From Sarcophilus harrisii (lineage: Eukaryota; Chordata; Mammalia; Dasyuromorphia; Dasyuridae): 64,000 bases of DNA. Made by a program: the position numbers and the translations under genes. The notes beneath the pieces are model-generated. The model was given only the letters and a program-made list of their open reading frames with translations. It was not told the origin of the DNA and did no database searches. The stretch lies in contig NC_045427.1 in assembly GCF_902635505.1 (NCBI RefSeq), positions 596,891,665 through 596,955,664 on the forward strand. The letters are read 5' to 3'. Below are positions 1-11,580 of this stretch, one piece after another. Position 1 is the stretch's first letter, and each line of letters opens with the position of its first letter.

Positions 1-719
1 AAATTTTAATAACAAGAAAAGATAATGATCCATCCTCAAAATAATGAAATGCACATTGGAGGCCAACTGTACCACCCCCAAGAAAGGAGGGAGGGCTGAC
101 TAGAAACTGAGTATGTGGATTATTAAAGAGAACATGAGAATATTTTACATGGAGAGTAATTTCATTAGAGATCAAAACTAAGGCTGAATAAAAGACATCA
201 AAGAGAAGACTAAGTGAAGAGTTGTCTGTTGGGGCCCATTCCTTCCTCTCTCCCTCCCCTTCCCCTACTTGGAGAGTTGACTCTTCCAGCTACACAGTAG
301 GCAGTCCTCCATGGGTCTGGGCTAAGGGCAGGGACTGGAGAGTAGGGGCATGGGAGAGAGAAGGTCACTCATCTTCTGCACACACACAGAGAGTGCTTTT
401 TGGACTGTTCCCCACATTAGAATGTCCTTTGGATCTGGTGGACAAACCAAGGGAATGAATGGACATGGGAATTCTACAAAATGGCTTTTCCCCATCAGAC
501 ATTTCTTAGTGGACTCTTAGAAATAAGCATGACTATTCTGAATAATCTAGAAGGAAAAAAAGAGAAAGTGATTTATTCCCTTCTCTAACTCGGGAGATTG
601 TGTAGATCTGCCCTCTCAAATTGTAGGAGGAGATTTAAATCCAGTAAGTGGAACAGCCTGGACATTAGTGTTCCAAGACTATATTAAAAACATTGATTTG
701 TTCCCTTCACCTCCTCTGG
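1..719. other. Unassigned sequence
   Basis: I recognise no gene or repeat family here. The short open frame near 222-458 has no recognisable domain and no sign of being an exon. Confidence 0.5.
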
Positions 720-724
720 GATAA

Positions 725-870
725 TGCATCTCATTCAGTAACTATGTAGTGAGCATGTACTCTATTCAAAACAATGGTTGGAGCTCTCTGAGGGTTACAA
801 AGATGGGCTCTCAAGTAAGTGGCAATTTAGGAAGAGATATAAGACATGCACACAAGTAATTAAAGAGAGC
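725..870 (-). repeat. L2 LINE 3'-end fragment
   Basis: The order of a 'cattcagtaactatgtagtgagcatgta' type block (shown here only in outline), a summary of intervening bases and an 'aagagatataagacatg' block matches the reverse complement of the L2 3' end. It is old and strongly diverged. Confidence 0.5.
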
Positions 871-877
871 TGGAATT

Positions 878-945
878 ATGGGCTTGGACAGAGTTCTAAG
901 GTCTTTTTCAATGCTAAAACTTTATGACTCTAATACTAAGTACAT
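878..945 (+). repeat. CR1/L3-type 3' tail fragment
   Basis: The words 'ttctaaggtctttttcaatg' and 'tatgactct' match the 3' tail shared by CR1/L3 LINEs and the SINEs that borrow it. Only the tail is left. Confidence 0.4.
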
Positions 946-964
946 AATAATATAAAGGACCACA

Positions 965-1960
965 TAATCAGTCACAACATTTCTGAGTTTGAAGGGAACT
1001 CATAGATCCCATGTTGTCCAATCTATTCCTAAACAAGCATCTCTTCTCTTATATCATACTTAAAATTATTCAGCTCTTGCTTAAAGATATAAAAATACAT
1101 ACTGCCCCAGAGAGTGATCATTCTACTTTGGGATGACTCTAAATTCTAAGATTATCTTTTGCTTGTTTGTTTTTTCCCACAACATCAAGTCAAAACTTAT
1201 CTTTTTTCCACTTTCTACCCATTGCTTAGATTTCTACACTATTGGACCAAAGAGAATATATTTATTTATACCATCTTTCACAGAACAGGTCTTCAGATAG
1301 TTGAAAGCAACTATCCTGCTACCTCCTCATCCCTGAATCTCCTCTCTTCTACACCATATGTTTCCAGTTCCTTCAACTCATCTTGTATATCAAGAGCTGA
1401 TTGTCAGACTGATTGCCTTCCTTTGGATAATCACTACTAGCTTGTTATATACCTTTCTAAAATATAATGTCCAGTAAGAAACACATTATGGCCATCTGTG
1501 GTCTTATAAGAGAGACTGCAATGAGGTTTTAACTGATTTAATGTCTAAAATCTATGCCTTTCACAACACAACCCAATATTGCACTGGATTTCCCTTCCAC
1601 TGACATATTATATAAAGTAACACAGTACTAGCATTACAATCCACTAAATCCCCAAATCATTTTCAAGCTGTGTTCTTAGCACTACTCCTTAATTTTCTAT
1701 TTGTGAATCTGTTTTTTTTCCAATGCAAGGATAAGATTTTCTATTTAAACGTATCCCAAGATACATCTAATTTTATCAAACTGCTTGAAAATAGCAGACA
1801 GTAGACATAACAAATACTTGTACAATGGTTGATCCTCATTGAATTTCATTATATTCCATCTGACTGATGTTAACCTATTGAGCCTATTGAGTCCACTTTC
1901 AGTCCCACTACTAGGCTGGAGAACCCACCTGGATTTGTGTCACGGTTCAAGACAGAAGAT
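965..1960 (-). repeat. CR1/L3 LINE fragment (3' half, antisense)
   Basis: Starting at the left with the reverse of the CR1/L3 3' tail ('gaagggaactcatagatccc'), the segment keeps in order the blocks 'ctacccattgcttagatttc', 'ccagttccttcaactcat', 'aatattgcactggattt', 'ccactaaatccccaaatc' and 'cattgaatttcattatattc'. These are typical of the 3' third of CR1/L3 LINEs read on the opposite strand. The open frame at 1159-1440 on the plus strand is antisense to this relic and is not a gene. Ancient, with many small indels. Confidence 0.75.
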
Positions 1961-2990
1961 TTTAAACAGGACAGAGACTTGCTTGTCATTCTATTTTCTG
2001 TAACTAAAAAATAGAATTAAATTACTTTGAGTTTTTCTATTTGCAATATTCTTAAGAAAATGGGCTCTTAAAAAGGCCATGTTAAGTCCAATTTCTTTTT
2101 TTTATGGAAATGAAGGTTCTTTCCCTTTCCCATTCAGAATATGGATGTTCCCATAGTTAGTGGGTATAGACTCCAAACCACTTCATGGTGACATGGCCGG
2201 TAAATCAGTTCTAGTTGTCATAACCTTTGATTCGGTTGGATAGAGTACAGTATCCCCTAGGGATTAGTACACTTGAAATAATTGCACTGATTTACCAAAA
2301 TGTTAAAGAGTAAAGGAGATTATCTATTAGTCTAAACAACTCTATTGATAAATTTGAGAATTTCAACATAAAAAAGGGGACAAAGGGATTTTGGAGCAAT
2401 GAGTGCTGATAGGGCAAGAAAAGGACCCCAGTGACCTTCAACGGCAGGAAGTAAAGCAGGACTCTTTCAGCTTTTTTATTAGACTAGGTCAGGGGAAGGA
2501 AAGATTCTCCCAGTCCCTATCATGGCAGCTTGCATGAGTTGGTGGTCCTAATCATCAGAATGTCCACTGGGTGGCTGTGGAGGAGAAAGTGAACCAGATG
2601 ATGGGGATTTTTGGAAGAAAGACCCCCTAACAATCAAGAGGAGATACTTCTAGGGCCTAAAAAACAAATACTATATAGAGGCTGCTATACCTATTATTTT
2701 TTCTGACTAACTATAATGAAAATAGGTTCCTGGAATGGCAACATTTGTATTTCAGCTTCCAAGGGCTACCCTAAAACCATGAGTCATCCTATGACTGTCA
2801 GTTTTATAGTACTGCAATTGCTCCTCAAGGATATACATAGGGCCCTCTCTCCATATGCTTTGTCTGTCATTGAGTGGTTAATTCTTACCAAGGGAAGAAT
2901 AAGATTTTCTAATGCCTAAGATACACTGCCATTTGGGTAAGCTTTCCTTCCAGATCCAAATGGAGCCGCTTCTCTAGTGGGAGTGCTTAA
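1961..2990. other. Unassigned sequence
   Basis: No repeat family, RNA gene or coding exon is recognisable. Composition is ordinary AT-rich, and the short frame at 2716-2919 shows no domain. Confidence 0.5.
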
Positions 2991-2994
2991 CTGG

Positions 2995-3125
2995 CTCTTT
3001 TGATAGAAAGCATTTCATTAGTATCTATCCTATGAAAGTCCCTATACTACACAAAATAGGAAAGATGCAATGATAAAAACACATAACCTCTGTCCTCACA
3101 GATGTACATATAATTCAGTAGGGTT
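2995..3125 (-). repeat. L2 LINE 3'-end fragment
   Basis: Reverse-complement L2 3' end: a 'catttcattagtatctatcc' start, a gapped 'gatgcaatgataaaaacaca' middle and 'ctgtcctcacagatgtacat' at the right, where L2 has the conserved gagcttacat block. Confidence 0.55.
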
Positions 3126-3194
3126 TTTATCCTTCTAGCATTGGGGGTAGCAGTGCAGTCAACAGAGCATCTTAACCTCTTGACACAGAAATTA

Positions 3195-3262
3195 AAGTAT
3201 TTTCTAGAAGAGTAGACTATGTCTAGTTCTATGAAAATCCAAGTGAAGCAGTCAATGACCAG
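3195..3262 (+). repeat. Left arm of a perfect 68-bp inverted repeat
   Basis: All 68 bases reappear as the exact reverse complement at 3645-3712. The match stops at both ends of the arm. The sequence is not one of the repeat families recognised here, so this is a local inverted duplication and not two copies of a transposon. Confidence 0.95.
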
Positions 3263-3593
3263 ATCCACCGAGGACAGGATCTAAGTATCTAGTATCTAAG
3301 AGTGGGGAAACATGACTAATGATAGCTGATAATCTACTGAGATTATACACATTTATTTTGATAGAAATTAAGGAATATATGGTTTGCTATACCTCAAGGC
3401 CTGAAATACATAAAACTACCAATTCCTCCAAGGCCATCAGACCAAATGGTATGGTCTGATCTAGGCCCAAACTGAATTATGGATAATGAAGAATTGGCGA
3501 AAATGTATCTAGTGAAGTTTTAAGATAAAATATTTTGAACTCTATAGCAAATCCAGTTGGATACTTTCAAGGTACAGAGAATGGAATAAATCA

Positions 3594-3595
<2 letters not shown>
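3263..3595. other. Spacer between the inverted-repeat arms
   Basis: The 382-base gap between the arms (3263-3644) begins with unassigned sequence and ends in the (AT)n tract. No feature is recognised in this part. Confidence 0.5.

Positions 3596-3641
<46 letters not shown>
3596..3641. repeat. (AT)n microsatellite
   Basis: A pure AT dinucleotide run of about 46 bases that stops three bases before the right inverted-repeat arm. Long AT runs extrude cruciforms and stall replication, which may have caused the neighbouring inverted duplication. Confidence 0.97.
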
Positions 3642-3643
<2 letters not shown>

Positions 3644-3644
3644 A

Positions 3645-3712
3645 CTGGTCATTGACTGCTTCACTTGGATTTTCATAGAACTAGACATAGTCTACTCTTC
3701 TAGAAAATACTT
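3645..3712 (-). repeat. Right arm of the perfect 68-bp inverted repeat
   Basis: Exact reverse complement of 3195-3262. The complete lack of differences suggests a recent event, or one kept identical by conversion. Confidence 0.95.
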
Positions 3713-4100
3713 ATATCAACTTGCAGAATATTACAGTCATTCAGTAGTAGAGGCAAGGATGAAAATCCAGTTTTCTCTGATTTCCAATTTAAAACTGGTT
3801 TCATAATACTAAGCCTTCTCCAAGAGCCTTCATCCACTTGACTGTGTTTAAATAGCTCTAAGTTTCAACACATTAACTTTGTAAATTTTGTATTTTTATA
3901 TATTTTGTATTTTGTATTTATTATTATTTATATTTTTATAACATAAAAGGCAGTAGGATATAGTGACGTGGTATGAGACTCAAAAAGAAACTATGAGCTA
4001 CATGTTGACTTAGAAACCACATAATAATATTATCTGTCTTTTATTTTGCTTTCATTTACTTTGTTGAATATTTCCTAATTACATTTTAATCTGATTAAGG
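3713..4100. other. Unassigned AT-rich sequence
   Basis: Contains a short TATTTTTATA-like low-complexity stretch around 3890-3945. Nothing else is recognised. Confidence 0.5.
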
Positions 4101-4104
4101 CAGA

Positions 4105-4405
4105 GAGTTGGAGCCACATAGCTATTTGACACATCTTGAATAGAAAGCTAAGCTTGGAAAGTAAGAGTTCCAGTCCTATTCTGACATATATTGGTTGTGA
4201 GACTCTAGGCAAGCTATTTAGTAAATGATTTTGCATTTAATCATACATTTAATACATTCTTTATTTATTCTTTCAATTAACTTCTCAGTGTTCTAATCTC
4301 TAAAATGACAAATTACAATTCAGATACTAATAAGAACTGGTAGGGGGAGTTTTCTCACTGGAAGTTCCCTATAGCAGTGAAATCACAAGTCCAACCAAAA
4401 CAACT
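4105..4405 (+). repeat. tRNA-headed SINE with a distinct 3' tail
   Basis: The head has 'agttccagtcctattctgac' and a degenerate 'gactctaggcaag' core word. The tail carries 'tctcagtgttctaatctc', 'actggtagggggagttttct' and 'gaagttccctatagcagtga', a tail I associate with an old marsupial/therian SINE. The same tail occurs at 26560-26757. Internally expanded by an AT-rich block near 4225-4275. Confidence 0.6.
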
Positions 4406-4469
4406 ACCACCAAAAATATGTCATATTCCCCTGCCAGACCATTAAGTTCCATGGAGTCAGCCACTGTCT

Positions 4470-4612
4470 TGGTTAATTCAAATCCAATAAATATTTATTA
4501 AGCACATAATTTGTGAGAGGCACTGTATGTATCTAAATATATAAAGAAAAAAATGGCACCACTCCTGCCTCCAAGGAGCTTAGATTCAAATGGGGAAGAT
4601 GAGAGTATGAGA
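4470..4612 (-). repeat. L2 LINE 3'-end fragment
   Basis: Shows the reverse L2 3' end: 'aataaatatttattaagcac' then 'gaggcactgtatg' and 'cctccaaggagcttagattc'. Confidence 0.8.
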
Positions 4613-4950
4613 AAAAAAAATGAGAAGGGATAAATATAATATAAGAAAGGGGAGGGCACAAAACATTTTTTTCTCTAGAAAGTGGAATCTACAGCCATGT
4701 TATTAATTAAACTTTTTTTTTACCAAGTTAGTCAAAGAAACAACAGATGCTATTTGGGTGGGAAAGGTTAGTCTAGATTTCCCTAACCAGCTAAATAGAA
4801 ATAAAATCGTAGAGACTTTTCTCACTTAATTCAGGCAAGTTAATCCATCTATAAGAGCCTAAATAAAAAGAGGAAATAATATCCAAAGCCTCTCTGGTTT
4901 TGCCTTTTGCTTTCTGGGAAGGGAACACCCAAGCTATCTAAAGTAAGGAG
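4613..4950. other. Unassigned AT-rich sequence
   Basis: No gene or repeat recognised. The stretch has short A and T runs. Confidence 0.45.
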
Positions 4951-4954
4951 TTGC

Positions 4955-5105
4955 CCTTCCTACTTTTAAAGATCTCTAAGGATAGAGGTTACATAAGCTC
5001 CTTTGGAAACTTATTTCAGTATGAAATCACTCATAATATTAAGTTCTTCCTAGTGTCTAACTAGAGATGTTCTCTACTTCCAGTTTAACCTTCCCTGTAT
5101 CCTGC
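4955..5105 (-). repeat. CR1/L3 LINE fragment
   Basis: The blocks 'aaagatctctaaggatagag', 'ctttggaaacttatttcag' and 'agttcttcctagtgtctaac' match, in order, the reverse of the CR1-clade 3' region that encodes the end of ORF2. Confidence 0.55.
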
Positions 5106-5682
5106 TCTTTTGTGTTTGCTCTATAGGCTCTTGAGATTTTTCCTGAAATCCTAAAGTTGACCTCTTCTATTCATGTTTATATGACAATGCTTCTCCTTTG
5201 GTTTCTGGCATGGATCATGAATTCTGAGTGAATTTAATAAAAATGCAGACAGCACCTCATTTGTGTCTCATAGAAAGGTGAGCCAATTCCTCCCATATTT
5301 CTTGGGAAGTTTTATAAGCCATGGCAAACAGAAGTACATGGGGGAGGTGGTCCACAACTTTGACCTCACCCAAATGATCCGTTAGCCAAAATAGTTAAAG
5401 GGCCACTTATAATAACACTTCAGATACAGGAAAACAGGACCAAGTTATTTCTCAGCCTTCCTATATGAAAATTAAAGAAAGGATCACTGCTCAGCTTTGA
5501 AATATGCATAGAATCCTTGAAGATGAGAAATCTTGGGTAACATAATCCTTATACAATTGAATGAAAAATTCTATAGCTAATAATTGTGCATGAGGTAGCC
5601 ATAGTCTAGGCTGTTGAGACTGTTGACTGGAGGTTCTAGTACTTTATGTAATCTAGATCACAAATCTTTCTTTCCTTTATGT
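5106..5682. other. Unassigned sequence
   Basis: No recognisable gene or repeat. Confidence 0.45.
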
Positions 5683-5808
5683 AAAAAGGAAAAGGAGGGA
5701 GGGGAGGGGAGGGAAGGGAAGAGAAAGAAAGGAAAGGAAAGGGGAAGGAAAGGAAGGGGAGGAAAGGAGAAAGAAGGGAAGGGGAGGGAAGAGAAAGAAA
5801 AGGAAAGT
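5683..5808 (+). repeat. GA-rich low-complexity tract
   Basis: Almost pure purine on this strand, built from GGGAA/GGAAA units. The open frames over it on both strands are products of composition and encode only Lys/Glu/Arg/Gly or Ser/Phe/Pro/Leu runs. Confidence 0.95.
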
Positions 5809-6585
5809 TATGATGAAAGAATTCCGATGATAGTCTACATGGACAAAGCAAAGTATGGTAGCAACACTTCCTCCATGGAGTTCTTGAGAAAGGCAGATTG
5901 CTAGTTGGTTCTGGGAAGAAAGATCAACAGGGGACGCTATTGGAAGCTATGGGACTGCTTTCCCTTACACATTGATGTAGCCAACTCTGTGGGAAGCAGG
6001 TCAGAATCTCTGAGACCTCCTCTCCTGGAGACTTCTCTTTTTCATGCTCCACTGGTTTTTTGGCCCTCAGTTTCCCTGGGAAATCATAGAGGTGGAGCCT
6101 CCAGCAGAGCACACAAACAATGGAAACCATCACCTTCGATTGATTTGGGGCCAGATTTGGGGAAGTTCGTTGTGTGTATCAAAGTGTTTAAGCATTGGTA
6201 GCTAGGAGCCCGATTAAATGAGAAAGGCTTTTACATGAGCCATTATCAGAGTTCACTGAGTCGTTATTGAATTCTTGAAAGCTATTCTCTTATCCTGTTT
6301 TGAAGGTAGAGATGGAACCCTGGACTTAGAGGATAACAGTCCAAATAAATCCCTTTTACATAAATCCACATGTCTTTCAGGAGAAAATGGTGGTAATCTT
6401 GTTCTTAATATCATCAGATACTCCTGTGGGTCCCCAGCAAATATGAAAACTACATAGATTATTCCCTTTTTTTTTGGCTGGAATTCTTGAGGTTCTGTCT
6501 TTCCAAAGCTATCTGTCTTCCTCCAACTATACTAATAGTCACAAGAGAATTTCCATTTTACCTGGGGAAGAAAGACTGAAAATAC
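5809..6585. other. Unassigned sequence
   Basis: More balanced composition than its surroundings, with a 98-codon frame at 5905-6201 that has no recognisable domain and no homology I can name. It is treated as non-coding. Confidence 0.4.
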
Positions 6586-6589
6586 CTAC

Positions 6590-6700
6590 CTTACTGTCTT
6601 AAAATGTAAGTTCTTTGAGGGCAGCAATTTTCATATTGGATGTATATTCCAAATACCCAATAGAGTGACTGACCCATAATGAATACTTTCCCAGAATGCC
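6590..6700 (+). repeat. L2 LINE 3'-end fragment
   Basis: Sense L2 3' end: 'aaaatgtaagttctttgagg' then 'gggcagcaattttcat' and 'ccataatgaatactttc'. Confidence 0.8.
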
Positions 6701-6767
6701 TTCTTTTGTGGTTCCTTGACCTTTGAATCCAGCAAGCCCATAACCAGTAGACATTTAAAATGAATCA

Positions 6768-7015
6768 TTCTGTTATGTGGTTTCAGTAGAGTCAAACTCT
6801 TTATGACCACACGAGATTTTCTTTGACAAAAATACTGGAGTGATTTTCCATTTCTTTCTCCAAATCATTTTACAGATGAAGAAACTGAACAGGGTTAAAG
6901 TGACTTGCCCAGAATCATTCATCTTGTAAGTGTCTGAGGCTAGATTTGAACTCAGGAAGTTGAGTGTTCCTGATTCTTGGCTCAGTGCTTCTACTTACTG
7001 TGAGATCTAGCTGCC
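6768..7015 (-). repeat. Mar1/WSINE-type CORE-SINE, near full length
   Basis: Read on the minus strand it has all three parts: the tRNA-like head ending 'ggcagctagatct', the CORE (on the plus strand 'acagatgaagaaactgaaca' and 'gtgacttgcccaga'), and the RTE/BovB-like tail (on the plus strand 'tcaaactctttatgaccaca'). Tail and head together identify the marsupial family rather than ordinary MIR. Confidence 0.9.
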
Positions 7016-8270
7016 TTCAAATTGAATTGCTAACATTGAATATTGCTTTCTTATAAAGTAGCAGAGAGGCATTTGATATAGCAGATGGATTATCTAGATT
7101 CTCATCCTGCTTGACACTTTGATGTAAGAGAGTATTATAGAAACTCTCCAGAGGACAACCTCATTTTTTTCTTTTAACTCTTCTCTGTTCAATTATACTA
7201 GACAACAACATCCCCACAAAAAGCAATCCTTTGAGTAATACCAAAAATTAGGCAAACTGTATAGTACTGTATGTGGATGGATTTGTGCTGATTTCAAGTA
7301 TGGCTTCAAATTTCATCTACCACCATCTTTAGGTAAATCAGAGTTTTGTAATGTAAAATACTGTATTGTCCTTTGATAAACAAAATTGTGCTTCTTTCCC
7401 TCACTTAACATATTGTTGTTAAGATCCTACTGTGTTTTAGAACAACCATCCTCAGTAACCAATAATACTTAGCAAGTATGGTTTGACTCCACCTGCCCTG
7501 ATATTCTTCTTCTTCTTCTGTGGTATTATTTTGATGAAAGTTTATTCCATGCTTATCACTGATAGAAATTAGGTTTATTAGGAATAAGTCTAAGATTAAA
7601 GGCTTTTCTTTTTTCTTTTTCTTTAAAGACATAATGACAAGTTTAAGTCCCACAACTTCATAGGCTTTATAAAGATCATTGACTATGTCTTGTTAATTTT
7701 CTGTCTTGTAGTTTCCCAGAAAGTTTTTGGTCATTTGAAAATTATTTTGATGCATTTCCTTCACTCCACTATTCTTTAAAATGACTATTTTTTTATCACT
7801 TCTCTTACTTGAAAACCCATAAATGTGCCTTTTTAAATTTTAGCCTAATTGATTCTTGGAAATGGAATTTTTATTAAAAACATCTTGCAGCATTTTAATC
7901 TATCACTTTGACACAATTTTTCATTATGCCAAGGTTAATTTACAATGGTAGTGAGATATAATTTAGAATACTAACTAGTAGTTGACTTAAAATATTTTTT
8001 CTTTTTGACATATGAAACCAATGCTCTTTTAACACAGTGTGATATTATTTTCTGGGCCACCATTCATAAATAAAGCAGTTGTATTTGGTATCACTACATT
8101 CTAACTCAAATACAAGAACAATACATCTTCACACTTGATGCCTCTCAAGAAAATTTTTTCTTCTTTGAATTGTCAAGAGGATATTTTGTTGGCTTCTTGC
8201 AGGAGATCCCATCTTTTTTCATCTATATGCTAAAAACTCAATTTAATATTGGGATGGGGAGAATTAGGTA
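7016..8270. other. Unassigned AT-rich sequence
   Basis: About 1.25 kb with no recognised repeat, RNA or exon. Very AT-rich from 7680 on. Confidence 0.5.
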
Positions 8271-8274
8271 TAAA

Positions 8275-8350
8275 AACAAGCCTTTATTAAGAAGTGCTAG
8301 GCACTCTGCTAAATACTTTATATATAGTACTACCAAATGGTCATGGGGTA
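8275..8350 (-). repeat. MIR/L2 fragment
   Basis: A short piece with 'cctttattaagaagtgctag' followed by 'gcactctgctaaatacttta', as in the reverse L2/MIR 3' end. Confidence 0.5.
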
Positions 8351-8814
8351 GAAAAATTGCTTCAAATGTAGGAATCACCACTTTCCCGGTATCTTACTCT
8401 TGTATGCTACTTCGCTATTTTTATCCCCTTAATGCTTGTTGACTTGACTGACATCAATCCAAATCATAATTGCAAAAGACATTATATTCATATTCTAACA
8501 CAAGTCATGTATAAGTGAGAAGCACAAACGTTAGCCTGATCCCATATTGCACAACCAAAATAGAATCTGAATGCTTTTTTAATGAGAGACACGAATTTTC
8601 CACTTTCAGAGTAAAAACATAGTTCACTGCATATATAACAAAAATTATCTGGCTAATTTACAAGAAGGATTTTAATTACAAGAAGGATGTCAGTAATGCA
8701 CACCAACATCTATGTAGTACGAAACATTTGAGAAAATTGGACTAAACAGAGTAAAAATACTTACCAAATTACTCCTGACAAAAAAATAACAATTCAGTCG
8801 GTTACATAGTGACA
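8351..8814. other. Unassigned sequence
   Basis: No recognisable feature. Confidence 0.45.
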
Positions 8815-8900
8815 GTGTATGTATATATGTATATGTGTGTATGTGTATACATATATGTATATGTGCATGTGCACAAATATACATATATGCATGTGTTACT
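8815..8900. repeat. TATG/TGTA microsatellite
   Basis: Degenerate alternating purine-pyrimidine repeat of TGTATATG units. Z-DNA-prone composition. Confidence 0.9.
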
Positions 8901-9420
8901 ATAGATACATGAACCTATCTCAATTAAAACATATAAGCTAGAACTTCACATGACACATGAGAATAAGTCAAGGTAGTGACTTTTCACTATCCTTCCCTAT
9001 ATCTCTTCTGTTCTTCAAACAAATTACTTTATGAATTCTTCATATTTCATACTTTTTACCAATAATAGGAAATTCCATTTTTAATTCTTTAAGTTAATAT
9101 AAGAAGAATGCATCTCTTCCTATTGCCCATCCCTTTGTGTCCCAAGTGCAGTAACAAGGATTCTCTTCTCAGAGATCAATCTATGAACTACCTCACTACT
9201 ACTTCCAGAAAATGTCAGGGGCAAATGAGATTTTACCAACTAGGAGAAGAATGTGGAGGGTAAGGGCAGAGCAGTAGTTTTCCTCTCAATGAAATCATGC
9301 TGAAGTTGATCTGGATTGTTGTCAAAATTACCACCTTTTGTGATCAAAACACGCAATTCTTAGAGCTGCGCTCTGCCTCAGAACTGGCACCTAAGAAGCA
9401 TCTCCCACCCTAAATGCATT
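8901..9420. other. Unassigned sequence
   Basis: No recognisable gene or repeat. Confidence 0.45.
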
Positions 9421-9424
9421 ATAG

Positions 9425-9800
9425 AGAATCATAAAATGACAAAAGGTAGAAATTCATAATGGAAAAGTACTTCTGTGATTATCTAGTCATACCTGTACCA
9501 CCAAACCAGACTCAACAGACCAAAAGGAGAGAAGTCATACCTCCCCCATTCCACTTTTCCATATATCCATTTGTTAAATTCTTCCTGACCAAAAAAAAAA
9601 AAAAAACAAAACTTAATTTTTTCTCTTCCCATTCACTCCCATTGTTCCTAATTCTTCCCTCTGGGGCCAAACAGGATAAATATAATCCCCCTTTCCTATG
9701 CAATCTCTTCAGATATTTAATGACAATTATCAGATTCACTCTAAGCTTTTTCTCCAGCTAAACATCGCTAGTTCCTTCTTGTTCTTATCAATTTTTCCCC
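9425..9800 (-). repeat. CR1/L3 LINE fragment (antisense)
   Basis: Reverse CR1/L3 3' region: 'agaatcataaaatgac' at the left end, then 'ccattccacttttcc', 'aaattcttcctgacc', 'ctaattcttccctctggggc', 'cagatatttaatgacaat' and 'ctccagctaaacatcgctag'. An A-run at 9592-9606 lies inside it. The open frames at 9459-9761 (plus) and 9512-9739 (minus) lie wholly in this relic. Confidence 0.85.
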
Positions 9801-11480
9801 ATTTGGGCTATAGCTTTCAAACCCAAGCAAGGACCAAATCTTCAGCAAGCAGACAGCTCAGTCTCACTGCAGTTACTTCATGCACACATCCCAGTCTTAT
9901 TTCTTTTTTAATAACCTCTTTGTTGGCCAGTCTCCCCTCTCCAATCACTTAGCGTATAAGAGTAATATCTTTTTCCTGAGAAACGGATTATTTGTCAGTG
10001 GTAAAGCCAGTAGGGGCTCACTCAGTAGTTTGGAAACTCAGCAAGGCTGAGAGTTACAAAAACAAAATCTTTTCTTTTTTAGATTCAGGGAATGGGGGGC
10101 AAAAAAATCTATTGGTTTTGGACTTCAGTGACTCCTGAAAACACCAGTACTTTTTGTCAGATTTGGCGATCAAACCCCTGCTGAGTTGAGATCCTGTGTG
10201 CCAAGTTTCAGTTGGCAAAAGACTGAGACTTTGCGATTATAAGTACCTGAAAATCAGGGGGGTAAAGAAGGGTAAAGGTATGAGGATTGTGGTAGAGGGA
10301 TAAGTGTCTACAGCAGGGATTGAGCAGTTGACCTAACAATGCCTTCTCTTGAATTATTTGGGACTAAAGGGTTAAAGGACCTTGGGTTGGCCAATGTGGA
10401 CAGCAGTTTCCCAGCCCCCAATCTCTTCCCTTCCATACCCCCAAACTGTGGGGTCTGAACAGTTGAGCTTTGAGCTCCCTCTGAATCTGGCACTACTTGG
10501 CGTCTGTACTGCTGCCTGTTTTTTTTTTTTTTCTTTTTAATTTGATTCCCCTGGTAGCCCTAGAAGCTGGGGCAAGAATTACTTTCAAACAAGAATCTCT
10601 TTTGTTTGCTGAGCTCAGGCTTCCGTTTCATTAGAAAAACATGGGGCTCCTTCCATCAAATTTCCCTTGGAAAACAGGCCTTTAATTTGATGGGGGAATG
10701 TGTCTCCAGAAACCCCACCAAAATTCCATAGCTCTCCCTGCTTATACTCCAACCCCCAACCTAAAGCAAAATACTACTCTGGACATCAGCTCAATGAGGA
10801 ATTACTCTAGTTGGATCTCCCCCATCTCCTGCCATCCTGTATCTCACTAGGGGATCAGTAAACCTGTCAAGAAGTCCTATTCTTGTCATTTTCTTCAGTT
10901 CAGACCTTGAGATCTGGAAAAAGGGAGGAAAGTTCAGATACATTAGAAAAAAAGAATCTCTGGCTGCCTGTCATTTACACCACATGTTCCTACCCAAGTA
11001 GCCCCTCCATGGGGCTCAGCCTCCCAAACACTGAAGGGTTCTGAAAGATCAAACCAGAGGTCAGTGAATAAGAGGGAGAGGAGTAACATCAGATATTCGA
11101 ACTTCCTTTACAAGGTATTATCAGAAGTCTCACAAAATTCCACCTCTGATCTTTTGTCTTGCCCCCTGACGAAGCTCAGAGGAGGAGAGACCATCCTACC
11201 CAAAAGACAGAACTTTCTATATGGAATCTAAAATGGGTAAGATGCCTCTTATGAGAGGACCTGTGTGTGAAGAAACTCACCCACAGTTTGGCCCGATAAC
11301 AAGAAAGTCCTTAGAGGAGTTTCCTACACTGTACAAGGAGTAAGTAGAAACACTAAGAAGAACAAGACTTCTAAGGCTGGTCAAAGAACTATATTTACAT
11401 ATAATCTCTTCTTCAGCTAAACCCCAGAAACATGACAGAAATAGGATTGATCAGTTAGTCAGGTTAATGGGAGTTAATTA
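9801..11480. other. Unassigned, possibly single-copy block
   Basis: About 1.7 kb of mixed composition with no match to the families seen elsewhere in the window, apart from a T-run at 10519-10532. I looked for an exon, an LTR pair and a processed pseudogene and could not support any of them. Confidence 0.5.
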
Positions 11481-11487
11481 CAAGATG

Positions 11488-11580
11488 GTGGAGTGGATAA
11501 AGATGTGGTCTTCACATAAGAGAGACCCAGATTCAGATCTCATTTCTGGCATGTATTTATCATAAGAAAATCATTTATTC
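11488..11580 (+). repeat. CORE-SINE tRNA-head fragment
   Basis: The words 'ggtggagtggataaagatg', 'gagacccagattcagatctc' and 'aagaaaatcatttattc' are the head and start of the core of a marsupial CORE-SINE. The 3' half is missing. Confidence 0.65.

Noticed and set aside
9960-11450. Possible solitary LTR or processed pseudogene
   Set aside because: No direct repeats, no boundary signals and no open frame were found; left as unassigned.
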